This document shows positions 54,169-63,257 of a DNA stretch of 64,000 nt, in pieces. Positions within the stretch are counted from its first letter, which is position 1, and every line of letters begins with the position of its first letter. The notes beneath the pieces are model-generated. The model did not search any database and was not told the origin of the DNA. It saw nothing but the letters and a program-made list of their open reading frames with translations. The DNA lies in contig CAILKE010000023.1 of the NCBI GenBank assembly GCA_903834765.1, positions 62,001 to 126,000 on the forward strand, given 5' to 3'. The DNA comes from an uncultured Bacteroidota bacterium. GTDB taxonomy: Bacteria; Bacteroidota; Bacteroidia; B-17B0; Aurantibacillaceae. The translations under genes were made by a program, and so were the position numbers.

Positions 54169-55626
54169 TTATTGAGCTTTCAATAAAATACTTTTAGTAT
54201 CATCAAAATAAGAAATACAAGTGTAAGCTTTTCTACTAGTTATTTTATGATTAGTAATACTTGAAACAAATACATAATAAAAATTAGAACTGTTTTTTAA
54301 GCTATAACGTTCAATAGGCTTTACCCAATTTAATTTCCAAAGCGTTCGATAAAAATTACAAGTAGGCTCTAGCTCCCAACTAACACCAAGGCTTATGGAA
54401 TCGGATGCTTGATGTTGTTTTGTTAACTGCTGCATAGCTTTTTTTGTATTAGCATCATAAGCCCATTCTGAATTTGAATTCATGTTGAAGTGTGAGTAGA
54501 AATTATAAGCTGAAGAAATAGCTAATAAAGCAATAACGAATAAGACTATTTTTTTATAGTTGACTGTGATGAGATAATTGACTAAAAAGCCAATATTCAA
54601 AAACAGTAAGGGGACTAAAAACAACGCAAAACGACCTGATAAAAAATCAGTATGAAATAAAAAGTGCTGGATGATAGATGCTAATGAAATTAATATAATC
54701 AATGCATTCACAACAACCAATGCTTTGTGTTCCTGAAAGAAGGTCAATTTTTTTTGAGCAATCTTTTTGATAATTAATCCGAGCGTAAATATTATTAATA
54801 AGCTACATAGTATCATTAAAAAAATAGGTATTGAGTTTAACATTGTTAAATTAGAAAAGGTATAGTTGATAACTGAGGAAATGGTATCGTTTATAAACCC
54901 GCTTTTACCGCCAAAATCCAACTTGTTATAAGTAATTAATCGCCTAACAGGTTCATATAATACGATGATGGAAATTAAACACCATAACCAATTTAGCTTA
55001 CGACTTTTAAAAAATGAAAATGTCTCTTCTTTTATTATTCGCTGTTCAATATAAATAACACTATAAAATGTAATGATAGAAGCGACATAAAAATTAAGCA
55101 TCGTAAAATTACTCAGCGTTGCTAATAATGCCGCTAAGTGGAATAACACAAGGTTTTTGTTTTTACCTGAGTTTAATGCTTCAATTAAATAATATATTGC
55201 CATCATCATAAAACCAATCGATAAACCATAACCGCGTGCCAATCCAAAGAAATCAATAATTGAATTATTAGTAAGTAAAAAAACGAAAAATGATACGGCG
55301 ATTATTTTGTGACTCTTTTTAAATAATATAAAACTAAAAATACAATACACTATAAACAATATGATATTGGGTAATCTCAATGAAAATTCGGAAGTACCAA
55401 ATATCATTTCAGAATATTTCATGCCTAATGAGTTTAAGATATGATTATTGGTATATGAATCTTTAAATGCTAAAATATCCATAAACGACTGAGGCACATA
55501 GTGTAAATAAGAAAAGCTTTCGTCGTGTGTAAACGAAGAATAATAAGCTTTAAAGGCAATTAAATAAAGTATTGATATCCCTATCAATGCAATTATTCCG
55601 AAGTGAATGAAACGTAAAATACGCAT
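54169..55626 (-). CDS. GT-C type membrane glycosyltransferase-like protein
   Basis: 485 residues with about 11-12 membrane helices, starting with IHFGIIALIGISILYLIAF. The first periplasmic loop carries THDESFSY, the paired acidic motif used by GT-C (PMT/ArnT-like) enzymes, followed by a loop with LNSLGMKYSEMIFGTSEFSLRLPN, also typical. The C-terminal part is a soluble periplasmic tail. Such enzymes move a sugar from a polyprenyl-phosphate donor to a lipid, glycan or protein. The acceptor is unknown. It lies in the space between metB and the VWA gene without obvious partners. Confidence 0.8.
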   Translation of the reverse strand: MRILRFIHFGIIALIGISILYLIAFKAYYSSFTHDESFSYLHYVPQSFMDILAFKDSYTNNHILNSLGMKYSEMIFGTSEFSLRLPNIILFIVYCIFSFILFKKSHKIIAVSFFVFLLTNNSIIDFFGLARGYGLSIGFMMMAIYYLIEALNSGKNKNLVLFHLAALLATLSNFTMLNFYVASIITFYSVIYIEQRIIKEETFSFFKSRKLNWLWCLISIIVLYEPVRRLITYNKLDFGGKSGFINDTISSVINYTFSNLTMLNSIPIFLMILCSLLIIFTLGLIIKKIAQKKLTFFQEHKALVVVNALIILISLASIIQHFLFHTDFLSGRFALFLVPLLFLNIGFLVNYLITVNYKKIVLFVIALLAISSAYNFYSHFNMNSNSEWAYDANTKKAMQQLTKQHQASDSISLGVSWELEPTCNFYRTLWKLNWVKPIERYSLKNSSNFYYVFVSSITNHKITSRKAYTCISYFDDTKSILLKAQ

Positions 55627-55751
55627 AGGCCATAAAAATACATAAAAACGTGAATGAAAAAAGGTTCTATCACCATTAGGCTTTTAATAAGTTTCTCACT
55701 CATACTACTTTCTTAATGTATCCTACCTTAATTTTAGAGTTATAATACAAG

Positions 55752-57131
55752 ATGTTTAAACGCCAGTATATATTTATTTTTACACTAGTTTGTTTGTGTT
55801 TACAACACAGGGCGCAAGTAAAAAAAGCTGAACCAACTTTGACGAGGGTGTTATTTGTGTTTGACGCTAGTAATAGCATGCAATCCAAGCATGGAAATAA
55901 AACTCGTATTCAAGGCGCTAAAGACTTATTTTATAATTTTTTAGATAGTTTAAGTAAACAAAAAAACATACAATTTGCTTTAAGAATGTATGGTCATACT
56001 GTAAAGTATCCTCCAGGAGATTGTAAGGATAGTAAGCTAGTTGTGCCATTTGGTAAAAATAATAGTGCGCTTATTAAAGCAAAAGTTGCAGAGGCAAAAC
56101 CAACAGGTATTACACCTATTGAGCATTCTATAACGGAATCGGCTAATGATTTTCCAGATGCCAAAGCAATTAATATGATTATTTTAATTACCGATGGAAT
56201 AGAAGAATGCGGCGGAGACCCTTGCAGAGCAAGACAAGCATTGATGGAAAAAGGAATCGTTTTTAAACCATTTATTATAGGCATTGGTCTTTCTCCTGAG
56301 CAAATTAAAACTTTTGCTTGTGTTGGTAATTTCTATGATTTCGATAATTCCAATACTTTAAACGATATTTCTAATATAATTGCTAAACAAAAATTAAATA
56401 AAACAACGGCCCAAGTAAATTTATTGGATTCCAAATCATTTCCTTCCGAAACCAACGTAAATACAACCTTTTACAACACAGCTACAGGCAATTATATGTA
56501 TAATTATATACATACGCTTAATAGATTAAATAATCCTGACACTTTATATATCGACGATTATCCAACTTATAAAGTAGTAGCTCATACCATTCCTCCAACC
56601 GAAAGTAAAAATATAAAGCTAACGCCGGGGAAACATACAATCATTGCTATTGATGCTCCTCAAGGATTTATTGAATTAAAACGCCCTCAGGGTGTATATA
56701 ATTTTAATGAAAAAATTAAAACAATTGTCCGTCAATCAGATGGTAATTTGCAAACCCTTAATGTTCAGCAAATGAACAGTACCGAAAAATACATTACTGG
56801 TAATTATGAACTTGAAGTGTTAACGCTTCCAAGAACCTATATTAAGAATGTGGCAGTTGCTCAATCTCAAACAAAATTACTTGAAATTGTTAATGCCGGA
56901 ATGCTTACAGTAAAAGCGCTTGATAATGGTGATGGCTGTATTTTAAAGGATACGAAGCCATTGGAATGGGTGTGTAATTTAAATAACACAACTTCTCAGG
57001 TATATTATCTGCAACCGGGTAATTACCGAATCGAGTGGCGCTCCAAAACCTTAAAAGGCTCAATTTATACCATTGAAAAGCGATTCACTGTTAAATCCGA
57101 CGTGGAAACGAAAGTGGAATTATACAAATAA
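55752..57131 (+). CDS. Exported VWA-domain protein
   Basis: 459 residues. A signal peptide (YIFIFTLVCLCLQHRAQ) precedes a von Willebrand A domain (~32-215). The MIDAS metal site is intact: DASNS at 38-42, Thr in KPTGITPIEHS, and Asp in LITDGIEECGGDPC, which also holds a Cys pair likely to form a disulfide. The C-terminal ~240 residues are several Ig-like or beta-sandwich repeats. VWA domains bind protein ligands through a metal ion. The role is probably periplasmic or surface adhesion or assembly; a direct link to the M16 peptidase downstream (163 bases away) is not shown. Confidence 0.85.
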   Translation: MFKRQYIFIFTLVCLCLQHRAQVKKAEPTLTRVLFVFDASNSMQSKHGNKTRIQGAKDLFYNFLDSLSKQKNIQFALRMYGHTVKYPPGDCKDSKLVVPFGKNNSALIKAKVAEAKPTGITPIEHSITESANDFPDAKAINMIILITDGIEECGGDPCRARQALMEKGIVFKPFIIGIGLSPEQIKTFACVGNFYDFDNSNTLNDISNIIAKQKLNKTTAQVNLLDSKSFPSETNVNTTFYNTATGNYMYNYIHTLNRLNNPDTLYIDDYPTYKVVAHTIPPTESKNIKLTPGKHTIIAIDAPQGFIELKRPQGVYNFNEKIKTIVRQSDGNLQTLNVQQMNSTEKYITGNYELEVLTLPRTYIKNVAVAQSQTKLLEIVNAGMLTVKALDNGDGCILKDTKPLEWVCNLNNTTSQVYYLQPGNYRIEWRSKTLKGSIYTIEKRFTVKSDVETKVELYK

Positions 57132-57294
57132 TTTTTTCTGTCTTTTTTTTATAAAATCTTTGATTTGTGCTTATATTTAGCTGCTATTTTAGATAAATGG
57201 AAAAATTATACACCAACGGACAATAACGCTTAATAAAGGCACCTAACTAAAGTATTAATAAATTAAATTTACAGTCAAAATTTATAAAAAAACA

Positions 57295-60156
57295 ATGAAT
57301 AAAACATCAATTATCACTGGCGTTCTAAGCATATTGAGTCTAACATCAATTATTGCTCAGCCTACTTTAATAGAAAAAGTGGAAGTAAAAACAGATAAAG
57401 TAGTAATACCATATGAAAAATGGAAACTGCCAAACGGATTAACAATATTGATTCATGAAGATCACTCTGATCCATTGATTAATGTGATGGTAACTTACAA
57501 AGTTGGCGCTAATCGTGAGAGTATTGGTAAATCAGGTTTTGCGCACTTTTTCGAACACATGATGTTTCAAGGATCTAAACATGTAGCAGATGAAGAGCAT
57601 TTTAAAATAGTATCTACAGCTGGTGGAAATATGAATGGTTTCACCGAGCGTGATAAAACTGTTTATTATGAAAACTTACCGTCTAATGCTTTAGAAACAG
57701 CTCTATACTTAGAAAGTGATCGTATGGGTTTTTTATTAGATTCATTAACAAAGAAAAAATTTGAAAACCAACGTGATGCCGTTAAAAACGAAAAGTCACA
57801 AAACATCGAAAATCAACCTTATGCAATGGCGTTTGTGGAGGTAATTAATCAAGCATTATATCCTTCTAAACACCCATATAGCTGGCCAATTATCGGTTAT
57901 GTAGATGATTTGAACAGAGCATCATTGGATGATGTTAAAAATTTCTTTTTACGTTGGTATGGCCCTAACAATGCTATTTTAACAGTAAGTGGAGATGTAA
58001 CTTCAGCGGATGTTATTAAATTAGCTGAGAAATATTTTGGTTCTTTAAAATCTTGTCCGGAAGTAAAAAAAATGCGTGTACCCCCTGTTACATTAGCAAC
58101 TGATAAGTATGTGGCTTACAAAGACAATATTTATTTACCCTTAAACCTTCGTGTATATCCAACAGTTCCGCAATATAATCGTGATGAACCAGCATTAGAT
58201 TTGTTAGCTAAAATGATGGGAGATGGAAATAACTCAATTTTTTACAAAAAGTTCGTAAAAAGTAAAATGGCCATACAAGCAGCTGTTAATCACGAATCAA
58301 GCGAATTAGCCGGCGAATTCTCTTTCCAAATTTTCGCTTATCCGCCAGAAGATTTTAATTTAGAAAAGTTATTTACTGATGTAGATGCTAAGGTTAAAGA
58401 AACAATTGATGAATTTGAAACAACTGGCATTACCGATGAAGCTTTGCAGCGCGCCAAGGCAGGAATCGAGAGTGATGTTTATGATCAAACATCTTCTGCA
58501 TTTGGTAAATCAGCCATTATTTCTGAGTGGGAACGTTTATTGGGTAAATCATCGTCTATTACTGATGAAATTGAACGTTTTAATAAAGTAACTAAAGAAG
58601 ATATAGCACGTGTATTTTCAAAATACATTAAAGGAGCTGGAGCTGCTGTTTTAAATACTTACCCAATTATGAACGCTAAGGATTCTGTAAAATCAGTTAA
58701 TCCATTTGCTGGTGCTACGTTTGGCCCAGACCCTGAGTATACTGGATTATCATATGCCCCAAATCCTGACAACTTAGATAGAAAAAATCGTCCAACATCA
58801 GGTGAAGCCAAACTGGTAAAAACTCCTGATTTCTTTAAAACTAAATTGGCAAATGGATTAGGTGTTATTGGTACAAAAAATACAGAAACCCCAATCGTTA
58901 CATTAGTGTTTACTATAGAAGGTGGAAGCTTGGTGTTATCCCCTGATATGCTTAAAAAAATGGGTGTAGCAGAATTAACGGCATCTGTATTGAATGAAGG
59001 AACTAAAAATTTTACAACTGAAAAAATTAGTGCCGAGCTTGAAAAGCTTGGTAGTTACATTTCTTTTGAGGCTAATAAAAAAACGTCTACAATTAGAGTA
59101 GAATGTTTAAAGAAAAATTTAGATGCTACCTTGAAATTATTAGAAGAAAAATTATTGAATCCTGGTTTTAATGCGGAAGATTTTAAATTAGCTAAAAAAC
59201 AGTTAAAAGAAGGTATTAAAAGTGAAGCAACAAGTCCAAATACAATGTCAGATAAAGCATTTAGTTTTGCGTTATATGGGAATACAGTCTTAGGTAATCA
59301 GCCAACTATAAACACAGTAGATAAAATTGAATTAGAAGATGTAAAAGCTTATTTTAATAACTATTATTCTCCCTCAGTAACAAACTTAGTAATAGTAGGT
59401 GATATAGAAGAAAAAGACTTGATGCCAAAAATAGATTTCTTAAACAAGTGGCAAGCTAAAGAAGTGAAAATTCTTCCAATTGTAGAATTACCAACTAGTC
59501 CAGAGCCACAGTTTTATATTTATAATAAATCGTATGCGCCATCATCCGTAATAGCTATGGGCTATCCTTCTGTAAAATTTGATGCAACGGGAGATTTTTA
59601 TAAAAATCGTATCGCAAACTTTGTATTTGGTGGCGCATTTAACAGCCGTTTAAATTTGAACTTACGTGAAGACAAAGGTTATACTTATGGTATTCGTTCA
59701 GGTTTTTCTGGCGATAAATACAACGGAACATTTGTAATTTCATCGTCTGTTAAACGTGTAGCTACAGCTTTATCATTAGCTGAAGTTGTAAAGGAATTTA
59801 CTAAATATCAAACTTCCGGAATTACAGATGGAGAGTTAGCATTCACTAAAAATGCATTATTGAATGAAGAGGCCCTTAAATATGAAACACCTTTTCAAAA
59901 AGCATCTTTCTTAACTAATATTCAACGTAATAATTTAGATAAAGATTATACAGTTAAGCAAAATCAACTATTGAAAGCTATTACAAAAGATGAGGTAAAT
60001 GATCAAATTAAAAAATCATTTGATTTAAATAAATTGACTACAGTTATTGTAGGAGATAAAAATATGATTGAAGCACAATTAGAAAAAGCAAAAAAGGATG
60101 CTATCAATAAGGATGTGTTAAATAATGTGAAATTAAAAAAACTATCAATCGATTAA
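57295..60156 (+). CDS. Exported M16 zinc peptidase with two M16 halves
   Basis: 953 residues. A signal peptide (IITGVLSILSLTSIIAQ) precedes the first M16 half (~40-490). The inverted zinc motif HFFEH is at 84-88 (GFAHFFEHMMFQGS), with Glu166 in DAVKNEKS as the third ligand. The second half (~515-930) lacks the motif and ends the clamp (RLNLNLREDKGYTYGIRSG). This is the layout of PqqL- and mitochondrial-processing-type peptidases, where only one half is active. It would trim peptides in the periplasm. A good terminator lies at 60166-60204. Confidence 0.93.
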   Translation: MNKTSIITGVLSILSLTSIIAQPTLIEKVEVKTDKVVIPYEKWKLPNGLTILIHEDHSDPLINVMVTYKVGANRESIGKSGFAHFFEHMMFQGSKHVADEEHFKIVSTAGGNMNGFTERDKTVYYENLPSNALETALYLESDRMGFLLDSLTKKKFENQRDAVKNEKSQNIENQPYAMAFVEVINQALYPSKHPYSWPIIGYVDDLNRASLDDVKNFFLRWYGPNNAILTVSGDVTSADVIKLAEKYFGSLKSCPEVKKMRVPPVTLATDKYVAYKDNIYLPLNLRVYPTVPQYNRDEPALDLLAKMMGDGNNSIFYKKFVKSKMAIQAAVNHESSELAGEFSFQIFAYPPEDFNLEKLFTDVDAKVKETIDEFETTGITDEALQRAKAGIESDVYDQTSSAFGKSAIISEWERLLGKSSSITDEIERFNKVTKEDIARVFSKYIKGAGAAVLNTYPIMNAKDSVKSVNPFAGATFGPDPEYTGLSYAPNPDNLDRKNRPTSGEAKLVKTPDFFKTKLANGLGVIGTKNTETPIVTLVFTIEGGSLVLSPDMLKKMGVAELTASVLNEGTKNFTTEKISAELEKLGSYISFEANKKTSTIRVECLKKNLDATLKLLEEKLLNPGFNAEDFKLAKKQLKEGIKSEATSPNTMSDKAFSFALYGNTVLGNQPTINTVDKIELEDVKAYFNNYYSPSVTNLVIVGDIEEKDLMPKIDFLNKWQAKEVKILPIVELPTSPEPQFYIYNKSYAPSSVIAMGYPSVKFDATGDFYKNRIANFVFGGAFNSRLNLNLREDKGYTYGIRSGFSGDKYNGTFVISSSVKRVATALSLAEVVKEFTKYQTSGITDGELAFTKNALLNEEALKYETPFQKASFLTNIQRNNLDKDYTVKQNQLLKAITKDEVNDQIKKSFDLNKLTTVIVGDKNMIEAQLEKAKKDAINKDVLNNVKLKKLSID

Positions 60157-60165
60157 TAATAATGG

Positions 60166-60204
60166 CGTGTTAGTTGTAAATAGCTTTGCAGTTAACACGT
60201 TTTT
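60166..60204 (+). terminator. Intrinsic terminator of the M16 peptidase gene
   Basis: CGTGTTA (60166-60172) pairs with TAACACG (60193-60199). Inside it, TGTAAA pairs with TTTGCA with one wobble. A T-run follows at 60200-60204. Confidence 0.7.
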
Positions 60205-60225
60205 CTAATTTTTAAAATAAAACAA

Positions 60226-61578
60226 ATGAGAAATTTAATTCTATCAACTGCTCTAGTTTGTACTGCAATAAGCTCTGCTTTGGCTCAAAGTAACCAAGTA
60301 CAAAACGCATTCAATTATTTAAAGAGTAAAGAATATGATAAAGCAAAAATTGCAGCTGACTTAGCTTCTACAAATGCAAGCACAAGTAATAGCGCTAAAT
60401 TGTGGATGTATCGTGGTAAAATTTATAAAGCTATTTATGAAGATAAAGAGGCAACTGTCAGAAACATAGATGCTGGCGCAGAAGAAAAAGCATTAGAAAG
60501 TTTTATTGCTTGTTTGAAATTTGATAAGGGAAATGATATTTATAAGGATGAAGTAAAAGGCTTATTAGTTCAATCATCTTTCGCTGTTAGTCAAAAAGCA
60601 AAATATTTAAAAGATACCAAAGAATATGACAAAGCAATTGCCTTGTACAATTTATTAAACGAAGCACTTCCTTTTGATTATGATCAGGGGATGAAGCGGA
60701 ATAACGTAACAAAAGAAACCATATTATTTGGTAAGTATAAAACATACTTAGCTGCCGGAAACAAAGACATGGCTCGCGAAACAGTTGATAAATTAATTGA
60801 AATTAAGTATAAAGATGCGACTATCTATACGGATATGGCTAAATTATTGTTGATAGAAAAAGACACATTAAAGGCATTAAGTTATATTGAAAAAGGACGC
60901 GCTTTATTTGAAGACAATACCGACTTAATCAATACTGAAATTAACATTTACTTGGCACAAGGTAAAATAGGAGCGTTAAAAGATAAATTAATTAAAGCAA
61001 CAGAAGTATCACCTGATAACGAAGTATTGCATTGCGTTTTAGCTAATGTATATAATAGTACTAAAGAAGAAGATAAAGCGGTTGAGGAATATAAAAAAGC
61101 AATCGAATTAAAACCAGATTATGAATTAGCAAACTACAATTTAGGTGTTATTTATTTTTCGAGAGGTAAAGTTTGGATGGATAAAGTAAATTTGTTACCA
61201 TTAAAAGAGGAGGCCAAAGCAAAGGATTACGAAGCGAAAGCAAAAGTTGAATTTAAGAGTGCTACTGAATACCTAGAAAAATCGTATGAAGTATCACCTG
61301 ATAAAAGAACGAAACAAACTTTATTTCAATTATTTACTCGTTTAGGTGAACCTGAAAAAGCAGCTAAATATAAAGCCGTTAAATCTGCAGTTGATTACAG
61401 TGGTATCAAGGTAGGAATGAAAAGGGATGAGGTTGTAAAATTAATAGGGTCTCCTGATAGTTCTTCTAGAACTAAAACAGCCCAGGGAGAAACAGAATTA
61501 ATGTTTTATAATGGCACAAAAAATTCTATAAATATTGATATTAATGGTAAAGTAGATTACATTAACCTTACTAATTAA
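60226..61578 (+). CDS. Periplasmic TPR protein with SmpA/OmlA-like end
   Basis: 450 residues. A signal peptide (LILSTALVCTAISSALAQ) is followed by about six to eight TPR units (EYDKAKIAADLAS, KALSYIEKGRALFEDNTDL, EEDKAVEEYKKAIELKPDYEL). The last ~60 residues form a SmpA/OmlA-like module (IKVGMKRDEVVKLIGSPDSSS, then ELMFYNGTKNSINI), a fold used in outer-membrane assembly factors. It is a paralogue of the next gene, sharing the segment around KALSYIEKGRALF. A strong terminator follows directly after its stop. An envelope-assembly role is inferred. Confidence 0.83.
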   Translation: MRNLILSTALVCTAISSALAQSNQVQNAFNYLKSKEYDKAKIAADLASTNASTSNSAKLWMYRGKIYKAIYEDKEATVRNIDAGAEEKALESFIACLKFDKGNDIYKDEVKGLLVQSSFAVSQKAKYLKDTKEYDKAIALYNLLNEALPFDYDQGMKRNNVTKETILFGKYKTYLAAGNKDMARETVDKLIEIKYKDATIYTDMAKLLLIEKDTLKALSYIEKGRALFEDNTDLINTEINIYLAQGKIGALKDKLIKATEVSPDNEVLHCVLANVYNSTKEEDKAVEEYKKAIELKPDYELANYNLGVIYFSRGKVWMDKVNLLPLKEEAKAKDYEAKAKVEFKSATEYLEKSYEVSPDKRTKQTLFQLFTRLGEPEKAAKYKAVKSAVDYSGIKVGMKRDEVVKLIGSPDSSSRTKTAQGETELMFYNGTKNSINIDINGKVDYINLTN

Positions 61579-61613
61579 AAATATACCCTACAAAAATGTA
61601 GGGTATATTTTTT
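61577..61613 (+). terminator. Strong intrinsic terminator of the first TPR gene
   Basis: Two 16-base arms (61577-61592 and 61597-61612) pair perfectly around an AAAA loop, with a GGG/CCC core and a T-run at the end. The stem begins inside the TAA stop codon. Confidence 0.9.
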
Positions 61614-61670
61614 GTACTTTAAATTTATTTTACATCTTTAAAACTTGCTACTTGTTCTAAAATTATTTCT

Positions 61671-63026
61671 ATGAAACAAATTATCATTATTGCTATAGCA
61701 ACATTGCCATTTATTTCAATGGCTCAAAAATCAAAAGTTCAATCGGCTTGGAGGGCACTAAATGATTATGAATCAACATTAACTGAAAATCCGGATATCT
61801 CTTATTTGATGAAGGCTAAAGAAAATATTGATTTGGCTTTAGCAAATGATGAAACAAAAAACACATCTAAGGCAAATGCTTATAAAGCTCGTATTATGTA
61901 CGATTTGTATCAGTATAATTTAAAACAAGAACAAAAAAAATTAGAAGCAACGATTAAAGATAAATCTGCCAGAGTAGAAGCATCTTATGTAACTACTCCA
62001 TTCGCTGATTTTGAAGAGGCTTGTAATGCAATCAATAAGATAAAAGAAGTTGATGCGAAATATTTTGATAAAACGTTAGGGGTTAATAAAGTAGAAAGTG
62101 ATTTGGGTGATGATGATCTGAAGTTATATAACGCAGCTAATCAAATGAAATTGGAGCTTTCTAATATTGCAATAGGAAAATACAAAGCTAAATTATTTGG
62201 TGATGCTGCTGATTTCTTTTACAAATCAGCGAACATGAACTTATTAATGACAGAAAAAAAAGACACAACTAGTTACTATAATGCCTGTATTTGCGCTCAA
62301 AAAGCGAAAGATCACTCAAAAATACTATTTTATAATAATGAAATGATTGAGAAAAAAATAGCGGTACCTAACAATTTTCAAGCAATTTACGAAGAATATA
62401 TTGTTGCCAATGATTCCATAAAAGCATTGGAATGTTTAAAGAAAGGTCGCGTCATGTTTCCAAATGATTTATTTTTAATGAATAAAGAAACAGATGTCTA
62501 TATCCAAACTGGCAAGCAGGAATTAGCAATTATTAATTTAAAAAAGGCAATAGAAAAAGATCCAAAAAATGCAGTTTTAGAATTTGTTTTAGGTGACGTT
62601 TACAATACGATTGCAAATCCAAAAGGAAAAAATGGTAAGGATACTATTAAACCAGAGAATTATGAAGAGCTAACAAAAAATGCAGAAGAACATTATATTA
62701 TAGCGGTTAATTTAAAGCCAAATAACATCGATACTTACTTTAACGTATTATATAATTTAGGTGCATTGCATTATAATCACGGAGTGGTACTTTATACTAA
62801 GTCTATGGCTAAGTCAACAATTGTAGATTTGGTTAGAAAACAAAAAGAATATGAATTAAAGAGCGCAGAATATTATAAAAAAGCAATACCGTATTTTGAA
62901 CAAGCTCTATCAATAAAATCGGAAGATACTACTACCTTATCTGCTTTACGAAAATTATATTACTTAACAGGTAATGAGGCTAAGGGAAATGAAATTAATG
63001 CAAAACTAAAGGCTATTAATAAATAA
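61671..63026 (+). CDS. Periplasmic TPR protein, paralogue of the preceding gene
   Basis: 451 residues. A signal peptide (IIIIAIATLPFISMAQ) is followed by TPR units along the length (KALECLKKGRVMFPNDLFL, KQELAIINLKKAIEKDPKN, YYKKAIPYFEQALSIKSEDT). The KGR-F-x-x-L block and the VLxxVYN segment match the preceding paralogue in order, so the pair arose by tandem duplication. It lacks the SmpA/OmlA-like module at the end. It has its own leader region after the strong terminator, so it is transcribed separately. Confidence 0.82.
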   Translation: MKQIIIIAIATLPFISMAQKSKVQSAWRALNDYESTLTENPDISYLMKAKENIDLALANDETKNTSKANAYKARIMYDLYQYNLKQEQKKLEATIKDKSARVEASYVTTPFADFEEACNAINKIKEVDAKYFDKTLGVNKVESDLGDDDLKLYNAANQMKLELSNIAIGKYKAKLFGDAADFFYKSANMNLLMTEKKDTTSYYNACICAQKAKDHSKILFYNNEMIEKKIAVPNNFQAIYEEYIVANDSIKALECLKKGRVMFPNDLFLMNKETDVYIQTGKQELAIINLKKAIEKDPKNAVLEFVLGDVYNTIANPKGKNGKDTIKPENYEELTKNAEEHYIIAVNLKPNNIDTYFNVLYNLGALHYNHGVVLYTKSMAKSTIVDLVRKQKEYELKSAEYYKKAIPYFEQALSIKSEDTTTLSALRKLYYLTGNEAKGNEINAKLKAINK

Positions 63027-63179
63027 TTAATAGCTTATTTTCATTGTTATATATGATAATTGTTATCTTCATAATGATTGTGTAAATCATTAATTCTATA
63101 TTAACTTACTAAATAATCTAACAAATAGTTACGCATGTACCTTTAATTTTAAGATTAGAAAACATAACTATTGATTCGA

Positions 63180-63221
63180 AAAAATCTATGTTTTAAATTA
63201 AAACTAATAACATAGATTTTT
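63180..63221. terminator. Bidirectional hairpin between convergent genes
   Basis: AAAAATCTATGTT (63180-63192) pairs with AACATAGATTTTT (63209-63221), a perfect 13-bp stem with A/T-runs on both ends. It can end transcription of the TPR gene and of the minus-strand gene at 63258. Confidence 0.75.
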
Positions 63222-63257
63222 AAAAATTAAAATAAGTTTTGAATAAAAAATTACATT

